Shown piece by piece: positions 37,945 to 50,581 of a DNA stretch of 64,000 nucleotides. The notes under the pieces were generated by a model that saw only the letters and a program-made list of their open reading frames with translations, was not told the origin of the DNA and searched no databases. Origin of the DNA: Bacillus sp. FJAT-49711 (lineage in GTDB: Bacteria; Bacillota; Bacilli; Bacillales; Bacillaceae_C). How positions within the stretch are numbered: the stretch's first letter is position 1; the number at the start of each line of letters is the position of its first letter. The DNA is taken from assembly GCF_018343715.1 (NCBI RefSeq), contig NZ_JAGYPL010000007.1, positions 63,480 through 127,479 on the forward strand, in the 5' to 3' direction. A program made the translations under genes and the position numbers.

Positions 37945-38208
37945 TTAAATAATGACTGCTTTCTCAACAACCTCAATTAAACGGAAACGTTTAGTTGCTG
38001 AAAGTGGGCGTGTTTCCATGATGCGTACAACGTCGCCGATTTTAGCTTCGTTTTGCTCATCATGCGCTTTGAATTTTTTAGAGTACTTTACGCGTTTGCC
38101 GTATAATGAATGCTTTTTGTACGTTTCTACCATAACAGTTACGGTTTTATCCATCTTGTCGGAAACAACGCGTCCTGTGTAGACTTTACGCTGGTTGCGT
38201 TCACTCAT
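37945..38208 (-). CDS. rpsQ: 30S ribosomal protein S17
   Basis: An 87-residue OB-fold protein with [20 protein letters not shown] and [19 protein letters not shown]. It binds 16S rRNA early in assembly. It lies between rpmC and rplN. Confidence 0.98.
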   Translation of the reverse strand: MSERNQRKVYTGRVVSDKMDKTVTVMVETYKKHSLYGKRVKYSKKFKAHDEQNEAKIGDVVRIMETRPLSATKRFRLIEVVEKAVII

Positions 38209-38228
38209 TTCGCAAACCTCCTCTCCGA

Positions 38229-39515
<1,287 letters not shown>

Positions 39516-39518
39516 TAA

Positions 39519-39860
39519 TTATCCCTCCTTCTTTTCTGATACCACGATTGTAATGTGGCTTGTGCGTTTATTAATTTGGCTTGCACGGCCTTGTGCACGC
39601 GGACGGAATCTTTTCATAGTCGGACCTTCGTCAACGAATGCCGCAGTTACTAAAAGATTGTTAATGTCCATATCATAATTGTGCTCTGCATTGGCAACAG
39701 CAGATTTTAAAAGTTTCTCCACGATTGGGGAGGCAGCTTTTGGTGTTAGTTTCAAAATTGCAACTGCTTCGCCCACTTGCTTTCCTCGAATAAGATCAAC
39801 TACTAAACGTGCTTTACGAGGAGCAATTCGAACTGTTCTTGCAACAGCTTTAGCTTGCAT
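39519..39860 (-). CDS. rplV: 50S ribosomal protein L22
   Basis: A 113-residue protein. [21 protein letters not shown] starts it and the beta-hairpin [24 protein letters not shown] reaches into the exit tunnel, where macrolide resistance changes occur in other species; no insertion or deletion is seen in the hairpin. Confidence 0.98.
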   Translation of the reverse strand: MQAKAVARTVRIAPRKARLVVDLIRGKQVGEAVAILKLTPKAASPIVEKLLKSAVANAEHNYDMDINNLLVTAAFVDEGPTMKRFRPRAQGRASQINKRTSHITIVVSEKKEG

Positions 39861-39878
39861 CAGGATGCCCTCCTCTCA

Positions 39879-40157
39879 TTAGCGTCTTGTTTTTTTATCA
39901 TCAGCGGCATGGCCTCTATATGCGCGAGTTGGCGCAAATTCACCAAGCTTGTGGCCTACCATATCCTCACTGATATATACCGGTACATGTTTGCGGCCAT
40001 CATAGACAGCAATCGTATTTCCTACGAAGTTTGGGAAAATAGTTGAACGGCGAGACCAAGTTTTAATCACTTGTTTCTTTTCGCTTTCGCTTAATTTCTC
40101 TACTTTTTTCATTAAATGCTCATCTACAAAAGGCCCTTTTTTTAGGCTGCGACCCAT
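39879..40157 (-). CDS. rpsS: 30S ribosomal protein S19
   Basis: A 92-residue protein: [20 protein letters not shown], then [25 protein letters not shown] at the end. It lies in the head of the 30S subunit with S13. It follows rplB. Confidence 0.98.
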   Translation of the reverse strand: MGRSLKKGPFVDEHLMKKVEKLSESEKKQVIKTWSRRSTIFPNFVGNTIAVYDGRKHVPVYISEDMVGHKLGEFAPTRAYRGHAADDKKTRR

Positions 40158-40217
40158 GGTTGAACCTCCCTTCGTGATTGCACTACGGTTCTTTCTATGA
40201 ACCGTAGATTCATCCCG

Positions 40218-41051
40218 TTATTTTTTACGACGGCGTACAATAAACTTATCTGACTTGTTTGCTTTTTTACGAGTTTTATAACCAAGAGTTGGTTTGCCCC
40301 AAGGTGTAACAGGTGATTTACGACCGATTGGTGTACGGCCTTCACCACCACCATGTGGGTGATCGTTCGGGTTCATAACAGATCCGCGTACGTGTGGACG
40401 TTTGCCCAACCAGCGTGAACGACCTGCTTTACCGATATTTACAAGTTCATGTTGTTCGTTGCCCACTTGACCGATAGAAGCACGGCAAGTTGCAAGGATC
40501 ATGCGAACCTCGCCTGAGTTAAGACGCACCAACACGTATTTTGTTCCTTCTTTACCAAGAACTTGTGCAGATGTACCTGCAGAACGGACTAATTGTCCAC
40601 CTTTTCCTGGTTTTAATTCAATATTATGCACAACAGTACCAACCGGGATGTTAGCAAGTGGAAGTGCATTTCCTACTTTAATATCAGCATCTGGACCAGA
40701 CATGATGTCCATGCCGACTTTCAAGTTTTTAGGTGCTAAAATATAGCGTTTCTCACCATCATGATAGTTGATTAGTGCGATGTTAGCGGAACGGTTTGGG
40801 TCATACTCAATTGTAGCAACGCGCCCTGGTATACCATCTTTAGTTCTTTTAAAGTCAATGATACGGTATTGGCGCTTATGACCACCGCCACGAAAGCGAA
40901 CTGTAGTTCTACCTTGGTTGTTACGGCCGCCTTTTCTATGAAGAGGCTCTAGTAAAGTCTTCTCTGGTTTATCAGTTGTGATTTCAGAAAAATCCAAAGC
41001 TGTCATATTACGACGTCCGTTTGAGGTAGGTTTGTATTTTTTGATCGCCAT
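40218..41051 (-). CDS. rplB: 50S ribosomal protein L2
   Basis: A 277-residue protein. [20 protein letters not shown] opens it, and the key segment [20 protein letters not shown] holds the conserved His near the peptidyl-transferase centre. L2 is needed for subunit joining and peptide bond formation. Confidence 0.98.
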   Translation of the reverse strand: MAIKKYKPTSNGRRNMTALDFSEITTDKPEKTLLEPLHRKGGRNNQGRTTVRFRGGGHKRQYRIIDFKRTKDGIPGRVATIEYDPNRSANIALINYHDGEKRYILAPKNLKVGMDIMSGPDADIKVGNALPLANIPVGTVVHNIELKPGKGGQLVRSAGTSAQVLGKEGTKYVLVRLNSGEVRMILATCRASIGQVGNEQHELVNIGKAGRSRWLGKRPHVRGSVMNPNDHPHGGGEGRTPIGRKSPVTPWGKPTLGYKTRKKANKSDKFIVRRRKK

Positions 41052-41086
41052 TTTTTTCCCTCCTCTGAACTTTTTTTATTGCGTGA

Positions 41087-41371
41087 TTATACTTCGAACA
41101 ATTCAATTTCCTTGCTGTCTTTTGTTAATGTAACTATCGCTTTACGACGTTTATTTGTATAGCCACCGAAACGGCCCATACGCTTAAACTTGCCTTTGTA
41201 GTTCATTATGTTTACTTTTTCAACCTTAACTCCGAAGATGCTTTCAACTGCATCCTTCACTTGCGTTTTATTCGCCTTTACGTCTACTTCGAACGTATAT
41301 TTTTTATCGACCATAATATCAGTAGATCGTTCTGTGATAACGGGGCGCTTTAATACATCACGTGCATCCAT
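41087..41371 (-). CDS. rplW: 50S ribosomal protein L23
   Basis: A 94-residue protein: [20 protein letters not shown] and [20 protein letters not shown]. It is the docking site for trigger factor and SRP at the tunnel exit. It overlaps rplD by one base. Confidence 0.98.
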   Translation of the reverse strand: MDARDVLKRPVITERSTDIMVDKKYTFEVDVKANKTQVKDAVESIFGVKVEKVNIMNYKGKFKRMGRFGGYTNKRRKAIVTLTKDSKEIELFEV

Positions 41372-41994
41372 TATCCAAGCACCTCCTCTACTTTTTCGAC
41401 TGCGGCTTTAGTCATGATCAGCGTGTTGTGGCTAACAACATCCAATACGGATACGTTATTCGCATCAACGACTGTCACTCCAGGAATGTTTCTTGCAGAT
41501 AACGCAACATTCTCGTTAAGCACTTCTGTTACGACGAGCGCTTTTTTGCCAACTGGAAGGTTAGCAAGTACGTTTACAAATTCTTTTGTTTTTGGTGCTT
41601 CAAAATTCAATGATTCTAATACTACTACGCTTTCTTCCAAAACTTTAGCAGAAAGTGCTGATTTGATTGCTAAACGGCGTACTTTCTTAGGAAGTTTGTA
41701 GCTGTAGCTGCGTGGAACTGGACCAAATACTGTACCGCCTCCGCGCCATTGTGGTGAACGGATAGAACCTTGGCGAGCACGGCCTGTTCCTTTTTGACGC
41801 CATGGCTTACGACCGCCACCGCGAACTTCAGAACGGTTTTTTACTTTTGATGTACCTTGTCTTAATGAAGCTCTTTGCATAACGATCGCTTCGAAAAGAA
41901 CATGGTTATTAGGTTCAATACCAAAAATGGATTCATTAAGGTCGATTTCACCAACCTTTGATCCAGCTTGGCTATATACTGCTACTTTCGGCAT
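41371..41994 (-). CDS. rplD: 50S ribosomal protein L4
   Basis: A 207-residue protein. The tunnel loop has [20 protein letters not shown] followed by SPQWRGGG, which looks of the ordinary form. In gamma-proteobacteria L4 also represses its operon, but this is not known for Bacilli. Confidence 0.98.
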   Translation of the reverse strand: MPKVAVYSQAGSKVGEIDLNESIFGIEPNNHVLFEAIVMQRASLRQGTSKVKNRSEVRGGGRKPWRQKGTGRARQGSIRSPQWRGGGTVFGPVPRSYSYKLPKKVRRLAIKSALSAKVLEESVVVLESLNFEAPKTKEFVNVLANLPVGKKALVVTEVLNENVALSARNIPGVTVVDANNVSVLDVVSHNTLIMTKAAVEKVEEVLG

Positions 41995-42023
41995 TCCTAT
42001 TTCCTCCTTTCTTTAAACGATAT

Positions 42024-42653
42024 TTATTTCACTTTAATTCCTGTTTTGATTTCAAGCATAGCTTTTTTAGGTCCCGGAACATTCCCTTTTACTAAGATAA
42101 GGTTACGCTCAGTATCAACCTTTACTATAGGAAGGTTTTGAATTGTAATTCTTTCTCCACCCATACGTCCTGGCAACGCTTTTTGCTTAAATACGCGCGC
42201 TGGGTCAACAGCTCCCATAGAACCTGGTCTACGATGGTAACGAGATCCGTGGGACATAGGTCCGCGTGATTGTCCATGGCGTTTAATTACACCTTGGAAT
42301 CCTTTACCTTTAGAGATTCCAGATACATCTACTAAATCGCCTTCTGCAAAAATATCAACCTTGACTTCCTGACCAATTTCGTACTCATCTAAATTAATTC
42401 CGTCAAATTCACGGACGAAGCGCTTAGGTGCAGTATTTGCTTTAGCAAAATGCCCTTTTGCCGGTTTGTTTACTAGCTTTTCACGCTTGTCTTCAAATCC
42501 AAGCTGGACTGCTTCATATCCATCAGTTTCAACTGTTTTCTTTTGAAGAATAACGTTTGGAGCAGCTTCAATTACTGTTACAGGGATCAATTCACCATTC
42601 TCAGCAAAAACCTGCGTCATTCCGATCTTTCTTCCTAAGATTCCTTTGGTCAT
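42024..42653 (-). CDS. rplC: 50S ribosomal protein L3
   Basis: A 209-residue protein. [20 protein letters not shown] opens it, and the extension near the peptidyl-transferase centre is [20 protein letters not shown]. It follows rpsJ by 36 bases. Confidence 0.98.
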   Translation of the reverse strand: MTKGILGRKIGMTQVFAENGELIPVTVIEAAPNVILQKKTVETDGYEAVQLGFEDKREKLVNKPAKGHFAKANTAPKRFVREFDGINLDEYEIGQEVKVDIFAEGDLVDVSGISKGKGFQGVIKRHGQSRGPMSHGSRYHRRPGSMGAVDPARVFKQKALPGRMGGERITIQNLPIVKVDTERNLILVKGNVPGPKKAMLEIKTGIKVK

Positions 42654-42689
42654 GAGTCACACCTCCTGATTTCCAATTAAATTTATAAA

Positions 42690-43022
<333 letters not shown>

Positions 43023-43053
43023 TTAAAATAGACATACTCCGTGAAAATTTCCC

Positions 43054-43086
43054 ACACACTCGCCATGGCAAAGCGGCCGGGTGTGT
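43054..43086 (-). promoter_or_regulatory. Hairpin in the S10 operon leader
   Basis: ACACACTCG (43054-43062) pairs with 43078-43086 with one G-U pair, about 55 bases before rpsJ. On the minus strand no T-run follows, so it is a leader structure rather than a terminator. Its role is unknown. Confidence 0.4.
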
Positions 43087-43312
43087 CAGCAACCTTCCAC
43101 ATCATAGCAGTCAAAAACCAACATTATTTATTATACATAGATTAGTTGGTCAATGCAATATTTAATGAATAAAATCACTATTTTTCGCACCTGTTTTATT
43201 ATACAGATGTGAAAGCACAATATCAATAGTAGATTTTTTAGAAACTCCATTAATATTCCTTATTATATATAGAACTGTTTTTTAGCTTTACAGAAAATTT
43301 TTTTATGAAAAG
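43087..43312. other. Divergent region between rpsJ and mntA, no gene seen
   Basis: The stretch is very AT-rich and must hold the promoter of the S10 operon on the minus strand, which I could not assign firmly. No reading frame of note. Confidence 0.45.
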
Positions 43313-43314
43313 AG

Positions 43315-43370
43315 TTTACAAAACTTCGACGTATGTATAATATGGTTAATAAGTTGCATTAGGGAAACTT
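43315..43370 (+). promoter_or_regulatory. mntA promoter with MntR-like operator
   Basis: TTTACA (43315-43320) and TATAAT (43336-43341) are 15 bases apart. Ten bases further, AAGTTGCATTAGGGAAACTT (43351-43370) closely resembles the MntR boxes I recall from B. subtilis mntH and mntA. A repressor here would cover the transcription start, which fits manganese-dependent repression of the transporter. Confidence 0.7.
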
Positions 43371-43505
43371 ATTGTCATAAGGTAATATTAATTTGATTCG
43401 GCTAATATTTTATAAAAAGGCTTTGTAAGTACTTCCGCTAGTCATTCTCAATCGAGTGGAAACGTTACTTACTCATTATAAAAAAGAAAGTAGGAGAATA
43501 GGAGA

Positions 43506-44444
43506 ATGAAAAAAAAATTTATTTTAACCACGTTTATGCTATTTTTAATCATTTCCGCAACAACAGCTTGTTCAAACGCGAATGCCACTAAGAACAACAG
43601 TGATGGCATAGTGAATGTGACAGCCACAATTGGAATGATTACTGATGTCGTTAAAGAGGTTGGTGGAGAGCATGTAAATGCAGTAGGTCTCATGGGTTCT
43701 GGAGTAGATCCACACTTATATAAAGCTTCTCAAGGAGATATTAAAAAGTTGGATCAAGCGGATGTTATCTTTTATAACGGGCTTCATCTTGAAGGAAAAA
43801 TGGTTGAAATCTTCGAAAGAATGGCTAAAGAAAAACCAACCGTTGCAATATCTGATAATATTGATCGATCCACTCTACGTTTAGGGGACGAAGAGATGGA
43901 AACAGAATATGACCCTCACATTTGGTTTAATGTGGCACATTGGATAAAGGCGACAGAAAGCGTTCGCGATAGCTTAATTGAATATGATCCAGCTCATAAA
44001 GAAGACTATCAAGAAAATGCGGCCAACTATTTAAAGCAATTAGAGGAACTAGATTATGAAGTTAAAGAAAAAATTTCTACTATTCCTGAATCAGGGCGAG
44101 TACTTGTTACAGCACATGATGCTTTTGGGTACTTTGGAGATGCATACGGAATTAAGGTAATGGGGTTGCAAGGAATTAGTACTGCATCAGAAGCAGGCAC
44201 GAAAGATCTAATTGAATTACGTGATTATTTAGTGGATAACAAAGTTAAAGCTGTGTTTATTGAATCGAGTGTTCCGCGTAAAGCGATTGATGCTGTCATA
44301 CAAGGAGCTGGCAAAAAAGGACATAAGGTCGAAATTGGAGGAGAATTATTCTCCGATGCAGTGGGCGAAGACGGAACCCCTGAAGGAACTTATATTGGTA
44401 TGATCCGTCATAACGTAAATACAATTGTTAACGCACTTAAATAG
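43506..44444 (+). CDS. mntA: Manganese ABC transporter substrate-binding lipoprotein
   Basis: A 312-residue protein of the TroA/PsaA cluster. The signal peptide ends in a lipobox (SATTACSN, Cys22). Metal ligands are seen in DPHLYKAS, DPHIWFN (His), TAHDAFGYF and IESSVPRK (Glu). The short loop between the first His and the next helix lacks the long His-rich stretch of zinc binders, which favours manganese. The site AGGAG lies upstream. It leads the four-gene mnt operon and follows an MntR-like operator. Confidence 0.88.
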   Translation: MKKKFILTTFMLFLIISATTACSNANATKNNSDGIVNVTATIGMITDVVKEVGGEHVNAVGLMGSGVDPHLYKASQGDIKKLDQADVIFYNGLHLEGKMVEIFERMAKEKPTVAISDNIDRSTLRLGDEEMETEYDPHIWFNVAHWIKATESVRDSLIEYDPAHKEDYQENAANYLKQLEELDYEVKEKISTIPESGRVLVTAHDAFGYFGDAYGIKVMGLQGISTASEAGTKDLIELRDYLVDNKVKAVFIESSVPRKAIDAVIQGAGKKGHKVEIGGELFSDAVGEDGTPEGTYIGMIRHNVNTIVNALK

Positions 44445-44450
44445 GAGGGA

Positions 44451-45212
44451 ATGGCTATGAATTCTCCATTAAATATAAATGATTTATCTGTTGCTTATCA
44501 AAAAAAACCGGTACTTCGAAATATTACTTTCGACGTACCGGAAGGAAAATTAATTGGAATCGTAGGACCGAATGGGGCCGGGAAATCCACCCTCATCAAA
44601 GCTGCACTAGGATTAATTCCCCGTCTAACTGGATCTGTAGAAATATATGGACGTCCTTATCGTCTTCAGCGAAAAATTATCGGCTATGTCCCGCAAAGGG
44701 AATCCGTTGATTGGGACTTTCCGACAAATGCATTGGATGTTGTCATGATGGGACGATATGGGCATTTAGGTTGGATAAAAAGACCGGGGCGCGCGGAAAA
44801 AAACTTTGCAATGGAGTGTTTAGATAAAGTAGGTATGGCAGACCTCGCCGCAAGACAAATAAGCCAACTTTCAGGTGGTCAGCAGCAACGCATTTTTTTA
44901 GCTCGAGCTCTTGCACAGGATGCAAAGTTATATTTTATGGATGAACCCTTTGTAGGAGTAGATGCAGCAACGGAAAAAGCCATTATTACTTTATTGAATG
45001 AACTAAAAGCTGAGGGAAAAACAGTACTTGTTGTTCACCACGATCTTGCAACAGTTAAAGATTATTTCGACTGGGTGCTTTTGTTGAATATAGAATTGAA
45101 AGCTTTTGGGCCAACAAATATTGTATTCACTCCTGAAAAATTACAGGAAACATACGGCGGAAAACTAGCCATGCTTGAAAACGACAATCAATCCTCTCTG
45201 ATCATTACGTAA
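44451..45212 (+). CDS. mntB: Manganese ABC transporter ATP-binding protein
   Basis: A 253-residue ABC ATPase. Walker A is GPNGAGKST, the Q-loop YVPQRESVDWDFP is the form typical of metal-uptake ATPases, the signature is LSGGQQQR, Walker B is LYFMDEPFVGVD, and the H-loop is VVHHDL. It starts six bases after mntA. The frame may begin a codon later, at the ATG of MNSPLN, which has GGAGG upstream. Confidence 0.92.
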   Translation: MAMNSPLNINDLSVAYQKKPVLRNITFDVPEGKLIGIVGPNGAGKSTLIKAALGLIPRLTGSVEIYGRPYRLQRKIIGYVPQRESVDWDFPTNALDVVMMGRYGHLGWIKRPGRAEKNFAMECLDKVGMADLAARQISQLSGGQQQRIFLARALAQDAKLYFMDEPFVGVDAATEKAIITLLNELKAEGKTVLVVHHDLATVKDYFDWVLLLNIELKAFGPTNIVFTPEKLQETYGGKLAMLENDNQSSLIIT

Positions 45213-45227
45213 AGGAAGGTGAACAAA

Positions 45228-46157
45228 ATGCTTGATGAATTAAAAATCTTTTTAGATCCTAATACACAGTGGATCTTATTTGGCAGCATGTTGCTTGGAT
45301 TATGCAGTGGAGTCATTGGCATTTTCGCCTATTTGCGAAAACAATCATTAATGGGAGACGCTTTATCTCATGCTGCTCTCCCAGGTGTTTGCATTGCCTT
45401 TATGCTAACAGGTTCAAAGTCAGTGTTTTTCTTTTTAATAGGTGCATCGATAGCAGGAATTATTGCAACATTTGGCATCGGTTTTATTACCCGCCATACT
45501 AGAATTAAACAAGATTCCGCTTTAGCTATTGTCCTAACTGTTTTTTTTGGTCTTGGAATTGTTCTCCTAACAGAGATTCAGCAAAGTGGAACTGGAAATC
45601 AAAGCGGCTTAGATAAATTTTTATTCGGGCAAGCAGCTGCTTTAGTATTATCAGATGTTTTAATTATGGCCGTTGCCTCCATTGTATTAATAAGTGTATG
45701 TATTCTTTTCTTTAAAGAATTTAAAATAACGAGCTTTGATCCTGGGTTTGCGAGTGGAATGGGATTCCCCGTTGCATTTTTAGAACAGATGATTATGCTT
45801 CTGATTGTTATGGCGGTTGTTATTGGCATCCAAGCAGTTGGTGTTGTGCTAATGTCTTCATTGCTTGTTACCCCTGCCGTTTCAGCAAGATACTGGACAG
45901 AAAAATTGAGCGTCATGGTATTCTTGTCCGGAATCTTTGGAGCATTAAGTGGTATGGCTGGAACGTATATAAGTGCGAGCGGCAACAACTTGCCTACTGG
46001 TCCAATCATTGTCCTTGCTGCGACCGTATTCTTTATTCTATCCATCATATTTGCCCCACGAAGAGGATTATTATCTAAACTTCTAATACACCTTTTGGCG
46101 AAACGTTCAGTAAAAACATCTAAAGTTAAGATAAAAGGAAAGGAGAGGACGGTGTGA
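45228..46157 (+). CDS. mntC: Manganese ABC transporter permease
   Basis: The protein has 309 residues from the ATG at 45228 (AAGGAAGGTG upstream). It has eight or nine membrane spans of the ABC-3 type, with GDALSHAALPGVCIAFML near the start and VGVVLMSSLLVTPAVSARYWT late. Its stop overlaps the start of mntD by two bases. Confidence 0.9.
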   Translation: MLDELKIFLDPNTQWILFGSMLLGLCSGVIGIFAYLRKQSLMGDALSHAALPGVCIAFMLTGSKSVFFFLIGASIAGIIATFGIGFITRHTRIKQDSALAIVLTVFFGLGIVLLTEIQQSGTGNQSGLDKFLFGQAAALVLSDVLIMAVASIVLISVCILFFKEFKITSFDPGFASGMGFPVAFLEQMIMLLIVMAVVIGIQAVGVVLMSSLLVTPAVSARYWTEKLSVMVFLSGIFGALSGMAGTYISASGNNLPTGPIIVLAATVFFILSIIFAPRRGLLSKLLIHLLAKRSVKTSKVKIKGKERTV

Positions 46158-47035
46158 GTGCTGTTTGGATTATTGTAACTGGAGCTTTGGTAGCAAGTGC
46201 CTGTGGTCTTGTTGGATGTTTTCTTGTCTTGCGTAAAATGGCGATGATCGGAGATGCAATCAGCCATGCTGTTCTTCCAGGCATCGTAATCGCCTTTCTT
46301 ATTAGTGGGTCAAGGGACTCATTAGTTATGCTGTTTGGAGCTGCAATAATTGGTCTTATTACCGTATTTCTCATCCAACTCTTCACCCAAAGCGGTGTGC
46401 AATCAGATGCATCAATCGGCGTAGTGTTTACAGCCTTATTTGCAGTTGGAATTCTCCTCGTCAGCTTGTTCACAAGGGATATCGATTTAGATTTAGATTG
46501 TGTTCTTTATGGTGAGATCGCCTATGTACCATGGAACACGATTGACTTTATGGGTATTGGGATCGGTCCGAAAGCTATTTGGGGTGTCGGTCTCTCTTTG
46601 TTGCTAAGCGTAATCGTTATATCTTTATTCTATAAACAGTTTAAAATTTGTTCTTTTGATCCAGCAATGGCTGCTGCCGTCGGAATCCCCGTCGCTTTGT
46701 TTCATTATTTGCTTATGGGACTTGTTTCCATTACAACGGTTGCTTCATTCGAAAGTGTTGGAGCCATCCTTGTAGTTGGAATGCTCGTCGTACCACCTGC
46801 TACAGCGTATCTATTAACAGAAAAACTAAGTCGAATGATATTTTACACAATCATCATTGGCTGTGTCAGTTCTATTATTGGTTATTACTTCGCAAGTATA
46901 TTGGATGCCTCCATAGCAGGATGTATGATCTGTGTAGCGGGAGCTATATTTATTCTTGCTCTACTTTTTTCGCCGTCACACGGAGTTATTATGCGCAAAT
47001 TAAAACAAAAGCAATTAATTCATGAGGCTGTCTGA
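46154..47035 (+). CDS. mntD: Manganese ABC transporter permease, second subunit
   Basis: The protein has 293 residues from a GTG start that overlaps the mntC stop. It is an ABC-3 type permease: GDAISHAVLPGIVIAFLI near the start and VGAILVVGMLVVPPATAYLLT late. It resembles mntC and forms the channel with it. A terminator shared with tuf follows. Confidence 0.9.
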   Translation: MSAVWIIVTGALVASACGLVGCFLVLRKMAMIGDAISHAVLPGIVIAFLISGSRDSLVMLFGAAIIGLITVFLIQLFTQSGVQSDASIGVVFTALFAVGILLVSLFTRDIDLDLDCVLYGEIAYVPWNTIDFMGIGIGPKAIWGVGLSLLLSVIVISLFYKQFKICSFDPAMAAAVGIPVALFHYLLMGLVSITTVASFESVGAILVVGMLVVPPATAYLLTEKLSRMIFYTIIIGCVSSIIGYYFASILDASIAGCMICVAGAIFILALLFSPSHGVIMRKLKQKQLIHEAV

Positions 47036-47091
47036 TAATTATAGTAAGTAAACCTTATATGAAAAAGCACGTACTTGGTTCTTAACGAAGA

Positions 47092-47130
47092 AAAAAGCAG
47101 CAGGGAAATAAATTCCTTGCTGCTTTTTAT
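47092..47130 (+). terminator. Two-way terminator between mntD and tuf
   Basis: AAAGCAGCAGGGAA (47094-47107) pairs with 47113-47126 with one mismatch and a 5-base loop, with T-runs on both strands. It ends the mnt operon and, in the other direction, tuf. Confidence 0.85.
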
Positions 47131-47135
47131 TGTTA

Positions 47136-48323
47136 TTATTTTTGGATTGTTGATACAACGCCAGAACCAACTGTACGTCCACCTTCACGAATAGAGAAAC
47201 GAGTTCCGTCTTCGATCGCGATTGGTGAAATCAATTCAACAGTCATTTCAACGTTATCACCAGGCATAACCATTTCTACGCCTTCTGGAAGATGAACAAT
47301 TCCAGTTACGTCAGTTGTACGAAAGTAGAACTGTGGGCGATAGTTTGTGAAGAATGGAGTGTGACGTCCACCTTCTTCTTTAGATAGTACATAAACTTCT
47401 GCTTTGAAGTTTGTATGTGGTGTGATTGTACCAGGCTTTGCTAATACTTGACCACGTTGGATGTCTTCACGAGCAACCCCACGAAGAAGGGCACCAATGT
47501 TGTCACCAGCTTCTGCATAATCAAGAAGTTTACGGAACATTTCTACTCCAGTAACAACAACTTTTCTAGATTCTTCAGCAAGACCGATGATTTCAACTTC
47601 TTCACCGACTTTAACTTGTCCACGCTCTACACGTCCAGTTGCAACTGTACCACGACCTGTGATTGAGAATACGTCCTCAACAGGCATCATGAATGGTTTG
47701 TCAGTGTCGCGTTCTGGAGTTGGAACGTACTCATCAACTGCATCCATTAATTCAACGATTTTTTCTTCCCACTCAGCTTCTCCTTCAAGAGCTTTAAGAG
47801 CAGAACCTTTAACAACAGGAATGTCGTCGCCAGGGAAATCATATTCAGAAAGAAGATCGCGAATTTCCATTTCTACTAACTCAAGAAGTTCTTCATCGTC
47901 AACCATGTCACATTTGTTCATGAATACAACGATGTAAGGAACACCTACGTTACGAGAAAGAAGAATGTGCTCACGAGTTTGTGGCATTGGGCCATCTGCA
48001 GCAGAAACAACAAGAATTGCTCCGTCCATTTGAGCAGCACCAGTGATCATGTTTTTAACATAGTCAGCATGTCCTGGACAGTCAACGTGTGCATAGTGGC
48101 GTTTTTCAGTTTCATATTCAACGTGAGAAGTTGAGATTGTAATTCCACGCTCGCGCTCTTCAGGAGCGTTGTCGATCATGTCATAACCTTTAGCTTCTCC
48201 GCCGCCGCGCTTTGCCATAACAGTTGTAATCGCAGCTGTAAGAGTTGTTTTACCATGGTCAACGTGACCAATAGTACCAATATTAGCATGTTCTTTGGAA
48301 CGATCAAATTTAGCTTTAGCCAT
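47136..48323 (-). CDS. tuf: Elongation factor Tu
   Basis: A 395-residue GTPase: G1 GHVDHGKT, G2 RGITI, G3 DCPGH, G4 NKCD, G5 SALK. The C-terminal domains have [14 protein letters not shown] and [14 protein letters not shown]. It brings aminoacyl-tRNA to the ribosome. It ends the str operon here and is followed by a terminator instead of the S10 operon. Confidence 0.99.
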   Translation of the reverse strand: MAKAKFDRSKEHANIGTIGHVDHGKTTLTAAITTVMAKRGGGEAKGYDMIDNAPEERERGITISTSHVEYETEKRHYAHVDCPGHADYVKNMITGAAQMDGAILVVSAADGPMPQTREHILLSRNVGVPYIVVFMNKCDMVDDEELLELVEMEIRDLLSEYDFPGDDIPVVKGSALKALEGEAEWEEKIVELMDAVDEYVPTPERDTDKPFMMPVEDVFSITGRGTVATGRVERGQVKVGEEVEIIGLAEESRKVVVTGVEMFRKLLDYAEAGDNIGALLRGVAREDIQRGQVLAKPGTITPHTNFKAEVYVLSKEEGGRHTPFFTNYRPQFYFRTTDVTGIVHLPEGVEMVMPGDNVEMTVELISPIAIEDGTRFSIREGGRTVGSGVVSTIQK

Positions 48324-48368
48324 TTGAAAATCCTCCTTTTATTTAAGAAAAATAGTAAGTATGAGAGG

Positions 48369-48400
48369 CGCTTTAAAACTAGAATAGAAATTTTAAAGCG
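48369..48400 (-). promoter_or_regulatory. Hairpin between fusA and tuf
   Basis: CGCTTTAAAA (48369-48378) pairs perfectly with 48391-48400 around a 12-base loop, in the 128-base gap before tuf. No T-run follows on the minus strand. It may shape a tuf leader or protect processed mRNA ends. Confidence 0.4.
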
Positions 48401-48451
48401 ACTCCTAGCATATCTAATAGTAGTTATACTTGATTAATGGTTTAAAATCAA

Positions 48452-50530
48452 TTATTCACCGCTATTTTTTTTGATAATTTCTTCCGAAATAGATTTCGGT
48501 ACTTCTTCATAATGATCAAAGAACATTGTATAAGTTCCACGACCTTGTGTATTAGAACGAAGTGATGTTGCATAACCAAACATTTCAGCAAGAGGAACGA
48601 ACGCTTTAACGACTTGTGCGTTTCCACGAGCTTCCATTCCTTCAACGCGTCCACGGCGTGATGTAATATCACCCATGATATCTCCGAGGTATTCCTCAGG
48701 GATTACGACTTCAACTTTCATGAGTGGCTCAAGTATAACAGGATTACATTTTTTCACAGCGTTTTTAAGTGCCATAGAAGCTGCGATTTTAAATGCCATC
48801 TCACTGGAGTCAACATCATGATAAGAACCGTCAAATAATCTTGCTTTAACGTCGATTAATGGGTATCCGGCAAGTACACCGTTTGCCATTGAATCTTCAA
48901 GTCCAGCTTGTACAGCAGGGACATATTCACGAGGAACAACCCCACCAACGATTCCATTTTCAAATTCGAAGCCTTTTCCTTCTTCGTTAGGGGAGAATTC
49001 AATCCATACATGACCAAATTGTCCACGACCACCGGATTGGCGAACGAACTTACCTTCTACTTGAGCAGAAGTACGGAATGTTTCACGATATGATACTTGA
49101 GGAGCACCAACGTTTGCTTCTACCTTGAATTCACGTTTCATACGGTCAACAAGGATGTCTAGGTGAAGCTCACCCATACCTGAGATAACAACTTGACCTG
49201 TTTCAGGATTTGTTTCTGCACGGAATGTAGGATCCTCTTCCTGAAGCTTCGCAAGCGCAGAACCCATTTTGTCTTGGTCTGCTTTAGATTTCGGTTCAAT
49301 TGCAACTGAGATAACCGGTTCAGGGAATTCCATAGACTCTAAGATAACTAAATCTTTTTCGTCACATAGTGTATCACCCGTACCTGTATCTTTTAGACCA
49401 ACCGCTGCTGCGATATCTCCACTATATGCAGTAGAAATTTCTTCACGGTGATTGGCATGCATTTGTAGGATACGTCCGATACGTTCGCGTTTACCTTTCG
49501 TGGAGTTTTGAACGTAAGATCCAGAGTTCAAAGTTCCAGAGTATACACGGAAGAATGTTAGACGACCAACATAAGGGTCTGTCATTACTTTGAAAGCAAG
49601 TGCCGAGAATGGCTCGCTATCGTCAGCATGACGAGCAACCTCTTCTTCTGTATCAGGTACAATCCCTTTAATAGATTCAATATCAGTCGGTGCAGGCAAG
49701 TAATCAAGAACTGCATCAAGTACTTTCTGAACACCTTTGTTTTTAAACGCTGTTCCGCAAAGAACTGGGTAGAATTCTACCTTCAATGTAGCTTGACGGA
49801 TAGCAGCTTTTAATTCTTCGACAGAGATTTCTTCTCCCTCGAGATATTTCATCATAAGTTCTTCATCAAAATCGGCAACAGCTTCAATTAAGCCTGCCCG
49901 CATTTCTTCCGCTTGGTCACGCAGATCTTCAGGAATTTCTCCTTCAACAGCATCAAGTGCTGAATCTCCTTCGTAGAACCATGCTTTCATTTCTACAAGG
50001 TCAACCATACCTGTGAAGGTATCTTCTGCACCAATTGGAAGTTGAATTGGATGCGCATTTGCTTGTAGACGATCATGAAGTGTTTTAACAGAGTAAAGGA
50101 AGTCCGCACCAATTTTATCCATTTTATTAACGAATACAATTCGTGGAACACCATATGTTGTTGCTTGGCGCCAAACTGTTTCAGTTTGAGGCTCAACGCC
50201 TGATTGAGCGTCAAGTACAGTTACAGCTCCATCAAGTACACGAAGAGAACGTTCAACTTCTACTGTGAAGTCTACGTGTCCTGGTGTATCGATGATATTA
50301 ACACGGTACCCTTTCCATTGTGCTGTTGTAGCAGCAGATGTAATTGTAATTCCGCGTTCCTGTTCCTGTTCCATCCAGTCCATTTGTGAAGCACCTTCAT
50401 GAGTTTCACCAATTTTATGAATGCGCCCTGTATAGAAAAGAATACGTTCGGTAGTAGTTGTTTTACCGGCATCGATATGAGCCATAATTCCGATATTACG
50501 TGTCTTTTCTAAGGAGAAGTCTCTAGGCAT
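48452..50530 (-). CDS. fusA: Elongation factor G
   Basis: A 692-residue GTPase with G1 [13 protein letters not shown]3 DTPGH and G4 NKMDK. Domain IV has [12 protein letters not shown] and [10 protein letters not shown], and domain V ends near [17 protein letters not shown]. It drives translocation and helps recycling. It lies between rpsG and tuf. Confidence 0.99.
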   Translation of the reverse strand: MPRDFSLEKTRNIGIMAHIDAGKTTTTERILFYTGRIHKIGETHEGASQMDWMEQEQERGITITSAATTAQWKGYRVNIIDTPGHVDFTVEVERSLRVLDGAVTVLDAQSGVEPQTETVWRQATTYGVPRIVFVNKMDKIGADFLYSVKTLHDRLQANAHPIQLPIGAEDTFTGMVDLVEMKAWFYEGDSALDAVEGEIPEDLRDQAEEMRAGLIEAVADFDEELMMKYLEGEEISVEELKAAIRQATLKVEFYPVLCGTAFKNKGVQKVLDAVLDYLPAPTDIESIKGIVPDTEEEVARHADDSEPFSALAFKVMTDPYVGRLTFFRVYSGTLNSGSYVQNSTKGKRERIGRILQMHANHREEISTAYSGDIAAAVGLKDTGTGDTLCDEKDLVILESMEFPEPVISVAIEPKSKADQDKMGSALAKLQEEDPTFRAETNPETGQVVISGMGELHLDILVDRMKREFKVEANVGAPQVSYRETFRTSAQVEGKFVRQSGGRGQFGHVWIEFSPNEEGKGFEFENGIVGGVVPREYVPAVQAGLEDSMANGVLAGYPLIDVKARLFDGSYHDVDSSEMAFKIAASMALKNAVKKCNPVILEPLMKVEVVIPEEYLGDIMGDITSRRGRVEGMEARGNAQVVKAFVPLAEMFGYATSLRSNTQGRGTYTMFFDHYEEVPKSISEEIIKKNSGE

Positions 50531-50581
50531 TTCGTATTTCTCCTTCCTGGGATGAGTAGTAAAATTTTATATAATGATATC

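Noticed and set aside
43506-47035. Zinc (znuABC-type) transporter instead of manganese
   Set aside because: The binding protein lacks a His-rich loop, there are two permease genes, and the upstream operator resembles an MntR box rather than a Zur box. Zinc is not fully excluded.
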